A stretch of DNA of 62,171 bases from Paenibacillus vietnamensis (GTDB taxonomy: Bacteria; Bacillota; Bacilli; Paenibacillales; Paenibacillaceae): the NCBI RefSeq assembly GCF_020169515.1, contig NZ_JAHMHW010000027.1, positions 1 to 62,171 of the forward strand, written 5' to 3'. The position numbers were made by a program, and so were the translations under genes. The notes under the pieces are model-generated. The model searched no databases and was not told where the DNA came from. It saw only the letters and a list, made by a program, of their open reading frames with translations. Positions 25,101-32,891 of this stretch are shown in pieces; within the stretch, counting starts at the first letter, position 1, and every line of letters starts with the position of its first letter.

Positions 25101-26972
25101 TTGCAACTTCAAGTAACGAACAGTCCGTTTAGCCAGGAGCAGGTTGAGCTTCTTAACCGCTTGCTGCCAACGTTAACGGAATCACAGCATGTATGGCTAA
25201 GCGGCTACTTGTCCGCTTATTTCAGAGCCGCAGAGTCGGTTCCGGCCGGAACGGCACTGCAAGTCGTCTCCGCACCGCCGGCGGCGCCAGCGGCGTCTCC
25301 TGTACCGGAGGTAAGCATTTCCGCGGCTTCGCGCGAAGTGACGGTTCTATTCGGGTCGCAAACCGGCAACAGCCAGCGTCTGGCGGGCAGCCTTGCGCGC
25401 AAGCTGGAAGAAAACGGCTTTCAGGTTACCCTGTCGGCCATGAACAAGTTCAAGCCGAACGGCTTGAAGAAGGTGGAGAACCTTCTAATTGTTGCAAGCA
25501 CGCATGGAGAAGGGGAGCCGCCGGACAACGCGATTTCCTTCCACGAATTTTTGTTCAGCAAGCGTGCGCCGCAATTGGAAAACCTGCATTTCTCGGTGCT
25601 GGCGCTCGGCGATACGTCGTACGAGTTTTTCTGCCAAACCGGCAAAGACTTCGACAAGCGCCTCGAGGAGCTTGGCGGCAGCCGCCTGACTCCGCGCGTC
25701 GATTGCGATTTGGATTATGACGAGCCGGCTGCGGAGTGGATCGGCAACGTATTGAACGCTCTGGCCGCGCGGTTCAGCTCGCCGGCAGCGGCGGAAGCGG
25801 CTGCGGCCGTGCTGGTCGAAGCCGAGCCGGCTGCTTCACCGTCCGAATACTCGCGCACCAATCCGTTTCACGCCGAGGTACTCGCTAATATCAATTTGAA
25901 CGGACGCGGCTCGGATCGTGAAACCCGCCATCTTGAACTGTCTCTGGAAGGCTCCGGTCTGCAGTACGAGCCGGGAGATTGCCTGGGCGTTGTACCTCAG
26001 AACCATCCGGAGCTCGTTGACTCTCTGATCCGCGAGCTTGGCTATTCGGCTGACGAATCCGTTCCTGTTAATAAAAAGGGCGAAGAGAGCACGCTTCGCG
26101 ACGCCCTGCTTCATCACTATGAAATTACCGTATTGACAAAGCCGCTGCTGGAGCAGGCTGCGAAACTTTCCTCGAACGGCAAGCTGCAGGAGCTTCTCGC
26201 CGCCGGCAACGAGAAGGAACTTAAAAGCTATACCGAAGGACGCGACCTGCTAGACCTGGTACAGGATTTTGCGCCTTGGCAGGCATCGGCGCGCGACTTC
26301 GTTTCGATTTTGCGCAAGCTTCCTGCAAGACTTTATTCCATTGCAAGCAGCTTTAAAGCTAATCCGGATGAGGTGCATTTGACGATCCGGGCGGTACGAT
26401 ACGAGTCGCATGGCAGACAGCGCTACGGCGTATGCTCGGTGCACGCTGCGGAGCGTCTTCAGGAAGGCGATACGATTCCGGTATTCATTCAGAACAATCC
26501 GAACTTTAAGCTGCCGGCGAATCCGGATACGCCGGTCATCATGATTGGACCGGGAACTGGCGTAGCGCCGTTCCGCGCTTTCATGGAGGAGCGCGAAGAT
26601 ATCGGAGCGGAAGGCAAAACGTGGCTGTTCTACGGCGACCGCCATTTTGTGACCGACTTCCTGTATCAAACCGACTGGCAGCGGATGCTGAAAGAAGGCT
26701 CGCTGACGCGAATGAACGTTGCTTTCTCCCGTGATTCCGAAGAGAAGGTATACGTACAGAACCGCCTGCTGGAGAACAGCAGCGAAGTGTTCAAATGGAT
26801 CCAGGAGGGCGCGCACATTTACGTTTGCGGCGACGAGAAACATATGGCGCATGACGTGAATGCCGCGCTGATCAATATTATCGCTCACGAGGGCGGAATG
26901 AGCCCTGAGGACGCGGCGGCTTATTTGTCCGGTCTGCAGGAGCAGCAGCGCTATCAGCGCGACGTGTATTAA
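25101..26972 (+). CDS. cysJ: Sulfite reductase (NADPH) flavoprotein alpha component
   Basis: 623 residues. Start TTG 25101, six bases after GAGGTGG, giving MQLQVTNSPFSQEQVELLNR, which resembles the start of B. subtilis CysJ; the longer frame from 25038 is an artefact. After an Ala/Pro linker come a flavodoxin domain (VLFGSQTGNSQRLAG, ASTHGEGEPPDNA, ALGDTSYEFFC), an FAD-binding domain (RLYSIASS, YGVCSVHAAERL), and an NADPH domain (MIGPGTGVAPFRAFMEER, FYGDRH, YVCGDEKHMAHDV). It passes electrons from NADPH through FAD and FMN to CysI for reduction of sulfite to sulfide. cysI follows after 41 bases. Confidence 0.96.
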   Translation: MQLQVTNSPFSQEQVELLNRLLPTLTESQHVWLSGYLSAYFRAAESVPAGTALQVVSAPPAAPAASPVPEVSISAASREVTVLFGSQTGNSQRLAGSLARKLEENGFQVTLSAMNKFKPNGLKKVENLLIVASTHGEGEPPDNAISFHEFLFSKRAPQLENLHFSVLALGDTSYEFFCQTGKDFDKRLEELGGSRLTPRVDCDLDYDEPAAEWIGNVLNALAARFSSPAAAEAAAAVLVEAEPAASPSEYSRTNPFHAEVLANINLNGRGSDRETRHLELSLEGSGLQYEPGDCLGVVPQNHPELVDSLIRELGYSADESVPVNKKGEESTLRDALLHHYEITVLTKPLLEQAAKLSSNGKLQELLAAGNEKELKSYTEGRDLLDLVQDFAPWQASARDFVSILRKLPARLYSIASSFKANPDEVHLTIRAVRYESHGRQRYGVCSVHAAERLQEGDTIPVFIQNNPNFKLPANPDTPVIMIGPGTGVAPFRAFMEEREDIGAEGKTWLFYGDRHFVTDFLYQTDWQRMLKEGSLTRMNVAFSRDSEEKVYVQNRLLENSSEVFKWIQEGAHIYVCGDEKHMAHDVNAALINIIAHEGGMSPEDAAAYLSGLQEQQRYQRDVY

Positions 26973-27013
26973 GAAATGGGTCTGACTGATGGAAACGAGA
27001 GGGGAAAGCAATA

Positions 27014-28735
27014 ATGGCAAATGATCAATTGGTGAAGCCGATTGGCGGTCCTCCAAGCGAGGTTGAGCATATCAAGAGCAGAAGCAATTACTTGCGCGGC
27101 GATCTTGTCGAAATGCTTGCGCAGCCTTTAACCGGCGGCTTGCCTGAGGACGAGAACCGTTTGATGAAATTTCACGGCAGCTACATGCAGGACGACCGTG
27201 ATTTGCGCAATGAGCGCGAAAAGCAGAAGTTGGAGCCCGCTTACCAGTTCATGCTCCGGGTCGTTGCTCCCGGCGGAGTGGCAACGCCCGAGCAGTGGCT
27301 CGTGCTTGACGAGCTGGCTCAAAAATACGGGAACAATACGCTGCGTGTAACGACACGCCAAGCGTTTCAGATGCACGGCATTTTGAAATGGAATTTGAAG
27401 AAGACGATTAAGGGAATTAACGACACACTGCTGACTACTCTTGCTGCATGCGGAGACGTCAACCGCAACGTCATGAGCAACCCGAACCCGTACCAATCCG
27501 AATTCCATGCCGAAGTGTACGAATATGCCCGCAAACTTACCGATCACCTGGCTCCGCGCACGCCGGCATACCACGAAATTTGGCTGGACGGCGAGAAGGT
27601 CGAGAGCAGCGAGGTCGTCGGCGAGGTCGAGCCGATTTACGGACCGGTATACCTGCCGCGCAAATTCAAAATCGGCTTGGCCGTTCCTCCAAGCAACGAT
27701 GTGGATGTGTTCTCGCAGGATTTGGGTTATATCGCGATTATCGAGAACGGCAAGCTTGCCGGCTTTAACGTCGCGGTAGGCGGCGGCATGGGAATGACGC
27801 ACGGCGATACCGCTACGTATCCGCAGCTGGCCAAAGTGATCGGCTTCTGCAGGCCGGAACAAATTATCGACGTTGCGGAGAAGACGGTTACGATCCAGCG
27901 CGATTACGGCAACCGCTCCGTGCGCAAAAACGCCCGCTTCAAATACACGATCGACCGTCACGGCTTGGACTGGTTTGTGAAAGAGCTTCATGACCGCATG
28001 GGCTGGCAGCTTGAAGAAGCGCGTCCGTTCCATTTCGAGCACAGCGGCGACCGTTACGGCTGGGTGAAGGGCACAAACGGCAAATGGAATTTAACGCTTT
28101 ACGTCCAAAGCGGACGTATCCATGACGAGGGCGAGCATCAGCTGATGACGGGCTTGCGTGAAATCGCGAAAATCCATACGGGAGATTTCCGTCTTACCGC
28201 AAATCAAAATGTCATCATTGCGAACGTATCCGCCCAGAAAAAACGCAAAATCAACGAGCTGGCCGAGAAATACGGCCTGACCGACGGAGCGCATCTGTCC
28301 GCGCTTCGCAGAAGCTCGCTTTCCTGCGTCGCCCTGCCGACTTGCGGGCTGGCGATGGCTGAAGCCGAGCGTTACTTGCCTTCGCTCGTCGATACGCTTG
28401 ATCTGATCGTCGATGAAGCGGGCCTGCGCGACAAGGAAATTAATATCCGGATGACCGGCTGCCCGAACGGATGCGCACGGCCGGCACTCGGCGAAATTTC
28501 GTTTATCGGCAAAGCGCCCGGCAAATATAACATGTATATGGGCGCCGGTTTTTCCGGTGAAAGGCTGAGCAAGATGTATCGTGAGAACATCGACGAGAAG
28601 GAAATCGTTGATACGCTGAAGCCGATTATCCAGCGTTATGCAAAAGAACGGAACGAAGGCGAGCATTTCGGCGATTTCGTCATCCGAGCAGGGTACGTTA
28701 AGGCTGTTCACGACGGTACGGAATTCCACAGCTGA
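27014..28735 (+). CDS. cysI: Sulfite reductase (NADPH) hemoprotein beta component
   Basis: 573 residues. Two ferredoxin-like/siroheme half-domains are visible (LRVTTRQAFQMHGI and FRLTANQNVIIANV). The cysteines that bind the 4Fe-4S cluster and siroheme are in LPTCGLAMAEAE (preceded by CVA) and MTGCPNGCARPALGE. It catalyses the six-electron reduction of sulfite to sulfide, for cysteine synthesis, as a complex with CysJ. A GAGGGGAAAGC site precedes the ATG. No other sulfur-assimilation gene is adjacent, so sulfate activation genes must be elsewhere. A strong terminator follows. Confidence 0.96.
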   Translation: MANDQLVKPIGGPPSEVEHIKSRSNYLRGDLVEMLAQPLTGGLPEDENRLMKFHGSYMQDDRDLRNEREKQKLEPAYQFMLRVVAPGGVATPEQWLVLDELAQKYGNNTLRVTTRQAFQMHGILKWNLKKTIKGINDTLLTTLAACGDVNRNVMSNPNPYQSEFHAEVYEYARKLTDHLAPRTPAYHEIWLDGEKVESSEVVGEVEPIYGPVYLPRKFKIGLAVPPSNDVDVFSQDLGYIAIIENGKLAGFNVAVGGGMGMTHGDTATYPQLAKVIGFCRPEQIIDVAEKTVTIQRDYGNRSVRKNARFKYTIDRHGLDWFVKELHDRMGWQLEEARPFHFEHSGDRYGWVKGTNGKWNLTLYVQSGRIHDEGEHQLMTGLREIAKIHTGDFRLTANQNVIIANVSAQKKRKINELAEKYGLTDGAHLSALRRSSLSCVALPTCGLAMAEAERYLPSLVDTLDLIVDEAGLRDKEINIRMTGCPNGCARPALGEISFIGKAPGKYNMYMGAGFSGERLSKMYRENIDEKEIVDTLKPIIQRYAKERNEGEHFGDFVIRAGYVKAVHDGTEFHS

Positions 28736-28762
28736 TTCGATTGATTTGAATACCGAATGCGA

Positions 28763-28807
28763 GATTCCCGCTCGCGCTGCTTGAAGGCGCGGGCGGGAAT
28801 CTTTTTT
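28763..28807 (+). terminator. Terminator after cysJI
   Basis: 15-bp stem with one wobble (28763-28777 with 28787-28801), followed by six T. Confidence 0.93.
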
Positions 28808-28919
28808 ATTCGTAAATAGACAAATCCGGGCTGGGCCGTCATATGCTTTATAGATGTGAAAGCTGATGCTGTAAGTCGGAAGGATTGCAAGACACCAGAG
28901 TAAGGATGAGGTGATTATG

Positions 28920-31088
28920 ATGTCAACCAGCGTAGCGTATTTTTCTGCGGAGTTTGGGATTGATGGATCTTTACCGATTTACTCGGGCGGGCTTGGCATT
29001 CTGGCCGGAGATCATATTAAAGCTGCAAACGAGCTCGGTCTTCCGTTAGTGGGGGTCGGCTTGTTTTATCAAAAAGGATATTTCAAACAACGGATTCGCG
29101 AGGACGGGGTACAAGAGCACCTTTACCCGGAGCTCGATCCGGGCAAGCTGCCGCTCGAAAGAGTGGCCGATGCCTCCGGAAATCCGCTGATCATACAAGT
29201 ACCGGTCGCTTCCCGCAGCGTTTATCTCAAGGCTTGGTGCTTGCGCGTCGGGCAGGTTCCTATATATTTGCTGCATTCGAATACGGAACAAAACGATGAG
29301 CATGACCGCAGATTGACCGACAATCTGTATCCTGGCGATCCGAACGTCCGGATCATACAGGAAATCATATTGGGCATCGGCGGTGTGAGATTGCTGCATG
29401 CGCTCGGCATCCGGCCGGACGTGTGGCATTTGAACGAAGGGCATTCGGCGTTTCTGACGCTTGAGCGGATTCGCGAGTATTCGGCCTCGGGAGTCAGCTT
29501 TGAGACGGCCAAGGAAGCGGTAAAGGCAAGCACCGTTTTCACTACACACACACCTGTGCCCGCCGGACACGATAAATTCAGCATCTCCATGATCGACCAT
29601 TATTTCGGCGATTATTACTGGCAGCTTGGCGCAGACCGGGATACGGTTATCGAGCTGGGCAGACAAGGGGAAGAGTTCAACATGACGCGCCTGGCCATGA
29701 ATACCTCCTCCCGGGTGAACGGCGTAAGCAAGCTTCACGAAAAAGTGACAAAAGCGCTGTTCCACAGGTGGACGCCTCATATTCCCGAGCAGGATATTCC
29801 GGTGGAATCGGTCACGAACGGCGTTCATATCGGTACGTGGATATCCCCGGACCTGAAAGCGATGCTGAGCGATTATTTGCAGCCGGATTGGGAAAGACAG
29901 GCATCCGATCCGGCGGTATGGACGCCGGTCCGGGAGATTCCTGCTGGGCGGCTCTGGAGAGAGCATCAAAAGATTAAAGGGGAAATGATCCGCAGATTGG
30001 GCTTTACGGACATGCGCTATCCTCAGGAATCGCTTTTGATCGGGTTTGCGAGGCGGTTTGCCACTTATAAACGGGCTTTGCTGATTTTTCAGGATCTGGA
30101 CCGCCTGGACCGGATCGTGAACGATCCCGAGCGGCCGGTCTGTTTCGTCTTTGCCGGCAAAGCGCATCCCGCCGACTTCCCCGGCCAGCAGCTGATCCGC
30201 AGAATCGTTGAATTATCCAACACGGAGCGGTTTAAAGGCCGTATCCGGGTCATGGAAAACTATGATATGGACAGCGCAAAATGGCTTGTCCAAGGCGTCG
30301 ACGTTTGGCTGAACACGCCGGTTAAGCCGATGGAGGCAAGCGGAACGAGCGGGCAAAAAGCGGCCATGAACGGAGTGCTCAACCTGAGCGTCCTGGACGG
30401 ATGGTGGAATGAAGGCTATAACGGCCGCAACGGCTGGGCGATCGAAGGGGAAATGGCAGGCAGCTCCGAGCACCAGGCCTCAGTGGACAGCGGCAAGCTT
30501 TACCGTCTGCTCGAGGAGGAAATCGTTCCGCTGTATTATCACCGTGACGAACAAGGGCTCCCGTCAGGCTGGGTGAACCGGATGAAAGAGTCCATTTGCA
30601 CGCTGGCTCCGCGCTTTAATACGGGAAGAATGGTCAGCGACTACTGGAGCAAAATCTACGTTCCGACGATCGAGCGCGGCAGAAGGTTCGCCGCCAACAA
30701 TTTCGAAATTGCCGGACGGGTAAGCGCGTACAAAGCTTTTATCCGCGAGCAGTGGAAGCATGTGCGTGTAAATAAGCCGAATGCTTATTCCACACAGGGT
30801 ACGCGTATCGGCTTTACGGAAACGTTTTTTCAAGTGCTGGTCGATCTAGGGCCGATCTGGGAGAAGGATGTCAGGGTCGAGGTTGTCGGCTCTGACGGTA
30901 ACGGGGGAATATGGAAGGTTAGGCTGAAAGCAGCCGAGAAGCTGGATAACGGCTTATACAGGTTTGAAGGCTCCTGCTGCGATAAGCATGACGCCTTCCT
31001 GCATTCGAACGCCAATATCCGGGTCGTGCCGATCAGCAGCGAATTCACGAACGATTTCGAAATGGAACTTTCTGCATGGGGAGAATAG
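28920..31088 (+). CDS. glgP: Alpha-glucan phosphorylase, GT35
   Basis: 722 residues from ATG 28920, six bases after AGGTGAT; ATG 28917 and GTG 28911 are too close to that site. It belongs to the alpha-glucan phosphorylase subfamily common in archaea and bacteria (GlgP/MalP-like) and starts directly at VAYFSAEFGIDGSLPIYSGG, without the N-terminal DUF3417 of longer relatives. GHSAFLTLERI, TTHTPVPAGHDKF, VTNGVH and the pyridoxal phosphate Lys 480 in SGTSGQKAAMNGV are present. It releases glucose 1-phosphate from glycogen or maltodextrins. No glg operon is adjacent, so the physiological substrate is uncertain. Confidence 0.92.
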   Translation: MSTSVAYFSAEFGIDGSLPIYSGGLGILAGDHIKAANELGLPLVGVGLFYQKGYFKQRIREDGVQEHLYPELDPGKLPLERVADASGNPLIIQVPVASRSVYLKAWCLRVGQVPIYLLHSNTEQNDEHDRRLTDNLYPGDPNVRIIQEIILGIGGVRLLHALGIRPDVWHLNEGHSAFLTLERIREYSASGVSFETAKEAVKASTVFTTHTPVPAGHDKFSISMIDHYFGDYYWQLGADRDTVIELGRQGEEFNMTRLAMNTSSRVNGVSKLHEKVTKALFHRWTPHIPEQDIPVESVTNGVHIGTWISPDLKAMLSDYLQPDWERQASDPAVWTPVREIPAGRLWREHQKIKGEMIRRLGFTDMRYPQESLLIGFARRFATYKRALLIFQDLDRLDRIVNDPERPVCFVFAGKAHPADFPGQQLIRRIVELSNTERFKGRIRVMENYDMDSAKWLVQGVDVWLNTPVKPMEASGTSGQKAAMNGVLNLSVLDGWWNEGYNGRNGWAIEGEMAGSSEHQASVDSGKLYRLLEEEIVPLYYHRDEQGLPSGWVNRMKESICTLAPRFNTGRMVSDYWSKIYVPTIERGRRFAANNFEIAGRVSAYKAFIREQWKHVRVNKPNAYSTQGTRIGFTETFFQVLVDLGPIWEKDVRVEVVGSDGNGGIWKVRLKAAEKLDNGLYRFEGSCCDKHDAFLHSNANIRVVPISSEFTNDFEMELSAWGE

Positions 31089-31153
31089 GATAGCGCGAAG
31101 GGACGTCATCCTGCCGTTCCTTTTCCTGATCGCCGCTGCCTGAAGATTGAAAC

Positions 31154-31182
31154 TCGGAAAGCCCGCTTAGCGGGCTTTCCGA
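31154..31182. repeat. Perfect 13-bp hairpin between glgP and the YjcZ-type gene
   Basis: Arms 31154-31166 and 31170-31182 with a three-base loop. No T run follows on either strand. It is placed between convergent genes and may be a bidirectional transcript end or 3' stabiliser. Confidence 0.6.
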
Positions 31183-31238
31183 AATCGAATATTGCACAAT
31201 GCATGATGACTGGAGCACAGGTTGATCTGCTGCTGCGA

Positions 31239-31358
31239 TTAGTAGCCGCAGCCTACGCCGCCGAAGAAGCCGCAGCTGCACGCGATGATCACCAACAGAA
31301 TGAACAGGACCAAAATAGCACCAGTGTTATTGAACGCGCCACCGACAATTCCGGACAT
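31239..31358 (-). CDS. YjcZ family small sporulation membrane peptide
   Basis: 39 residues: MSGIVGGAFNNTGAILVLFI, then LLVIIACSCGFFGGVGCGY. A glycine-rich head, one hydrophobic helix and a Cys/Gly-rich tail are the hallmark of the short YjcZ-type peptides (PF09680 group) found in endospore formers, usually annotated sporulation protein. AGGAGG lies 11 bases before the ATG. A CATAACATA element upstream resembles mother-cell sigma-factor -10 boxes. Function unknown. Confidence 0.85.
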   Translation of the reverse strand: MSGIVGGAFNNTGAILVLFILLVIIACSCGFFGGVGCGY

Positions 31359-31392
31359 GATTCAATGCACCTCCTAGGGTCTTAGTACTCTG

Positions 31393-31401
31393 TATGTTAT
31401 G
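31393..31401 (-). promoter_or_regulatory. Sigma-K-like -10 element
   Basis: CATAACATA on the minus strand fits CATANNNTA. No convincing -35 (AC) at the expected spacing, so tentative. Confidence 0.3.
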
Positions 31402-31479
31402 CTCCGTTTCGCCCTGATGCTTGGGTGTTTGTACGGGAATGACATTGGCCTAAACGATAAAAATTAAATTTATTAATGA

Positions 31480-31508
31480 TTAAAATATATGAATTATGTT
31501 ATTATACA
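31480..31508 (+). promoter_or_regulatory. Possible promoter of the KinB-like kinase
   Basis: TTAAAA, 17-base spacer, TATACA in a strongly AT-rich stretch (about 31440-31560) that contrasts with the GC-rich surroundings. Confidence 0.4.
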
Positions 31509-31568
31509 ACTAAAGATTAGTTCAAAAGAACTATAAATACATAAGGAGAGGACAACAATTCATTACAG

Positions 31569-32843
31569 ATGATCAATCAATTGTTCATACATCTCATTAT
31601 CATATTGTTTCCAATCTTTATTCAACAGTTCTTTTTCTCCAGGAAGAAATCGGATTCGTTTCGCTACCAGGCGATTAGCGGCATTATGTTTGGAACGGCC
31701 GCCGCAATTTGCATGGCTCTGCCTGTCAACGTCATCGGGAGCTTTCAATTGGACCTGAGAAACATTCCGCTGATTATCGCAATCGTTTACAGCGGCGGCA
31801 AGCCGTTGCCGGGCATCATAGCAGCGGCGCTGGCCGTTGCTTTCCGGATCCATCTCGGCGGAGACGCCTTAATGGAAGGGCTGCTCGGGGTTTTGCTCTG
31901 TAATGTCCCTAGCTTCCTGTTCGTCAAGGCTTTCCCCAAATACTCGTCGTTTAAAAGAATCGCCGTTAGCATCGGACTGTGTGCCGCCTCGCTTGCGGTT
32001 GCGTTCGGTCTGTTGTATTTGTACCTGAGCATTCACCAGCTGTCGCTGGATGACCGGCCGTATGACGCATATGTGTTTACAATGACCGGTCTTGTTTCTT
32101 TAATCGGAATGGCTATTTCCTCGCTGCTGAAGGAGCATATGATCGAGAGCGCGATGCTGAAGGAGGAGCTGGAGCGCAGCGAGAAGCTGAAAATCGTCAG
32201 CCAGATCGCCGCGTCGGTGGCCCATGAGGTACGCAACCCTCTCACTGTCGTCAAAGGATTTCTTCAGCTGCTGAAAGAGACCGTCGACGACAAAAAACGG
32301 GAATATTTGAACATTGCACTGTCCGAGCTCGACAGAGCCGAATTTATTATTACGGATTATTTGAATTTGGCAAAGCCGCAGGCGGACCAGCTTGAACGGA
32401 TTGACGTATCCGCTTTTTTGCAGGGGTCCCTTGAGATTATGAATTCATACAGCTTGATCCAGAATGTGCAGATTCAATTAAATTGCAATCAGACCGATCT
32501 TTTTGTGTTGGCGGACAAGCCGAAGCTTACACAGGTGATGTTGAACTTGATCAAAAACGGCGTAGAAGCGATTCCGGAGACAGGCGAGGTTACGGTGAAT
32601 GCATTTTACCGGAATGATTATATATACATAGAAATTATCGATACCGGCATTGGGATGACGAAGGACGAGCTTGAGCAGATCGGGACCGCATTTTACACGA
32701 CAAAGAGCACGGGGACAGGCCTCGGACTGCTCGTTACCAACCGGATTATCGAAGCGATGAGCGGTAAGCTGACTTTCGAGAGCGAGTCCGGCAAAGGCAC
32801 AAAGGTTAAAATCCGTCTGCCGGCTTATCAGCCGGGAAAATAA
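31569..32843 (+). CDS. KinB-like sporulation sensor histidine kinase
   Basis: 424 residues. About six membrane helices fill the first 190 residues (IIILFPIFIQQ near the start), followed by a short linker coiled coil and a dimerisation domain with the phospho-acceptor His 219 in ASVAHEVRNPLTVVKGF. The ATPase has the N box (LIKNGVEAIP), DTGIGM and TGLGL. Length, membrane layout and kinase sequence closely recall B. subtilis KinB, which feeds phosphate to Spo0F at sporulation onset. No response regulator is adjacent, as is usual for phosphorelay kinases. Oddity: the only good ribosome binding site (AAGGAGAGG) is 17 bases before ATG 31569, and no nearer in-frame start exists. Confidence 0.87.
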   Translation: MINQLFIHLIIILFPIFIQQFFFSRKKSDSFRYQAISGIMFGTAAAICMALPVNVIGSFQLDLRNIPLIIAIVYSGGKPLPGIIAAALAVAFRIHLGGDALMEGLLGVLLCNVPSFLFVKAFPKYSSFKRIAVSIGLCAASLAVAFGLLYLYLSIHQLSLDDRPYDAYVFTMTGLVSLIGMAISSLLKEHMIESAMLKEELERSEKLKIVSQIAASVAHEVRNPLTVVKGFLQLLKETVDDKKREYLNIALSELDRAEFIITDYLNLAKPQADQLERIDVSAFLQGSLEIMNSYSLIQNVQIQLNCNQTDLFVLADKPKLTQVMLNLIKNGVEAIPETGEVTVNAFYRNDYIYIEIIDTGIGMTKDELEQIGTAFYTTKSTGTGLGLLVTNRIIEAMSGKLTFESESGKGTKVKIRLPAYQPGK

Positions 32844-32845
32844 CA

Positions 32846-32885
32846 AAGCCTCCCCAAATAGCCGCAAGTGGCATTGGGGAGGCTT
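32846..32885. terminator. Hairpin between convergent kinase and GH18 genes
   Basis: Perfect 12-bp arms AAGCCTCCCCAA/TTGGGGAGGCTT with a 16-base loop. On the minus strand a T-rich tail follows (CTTTGTTATTTT), so it best serves as a terminator of the leftward gene and may work both ways. Confidence 0.7.
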
Positions 32886-32891
32886 CATTCA

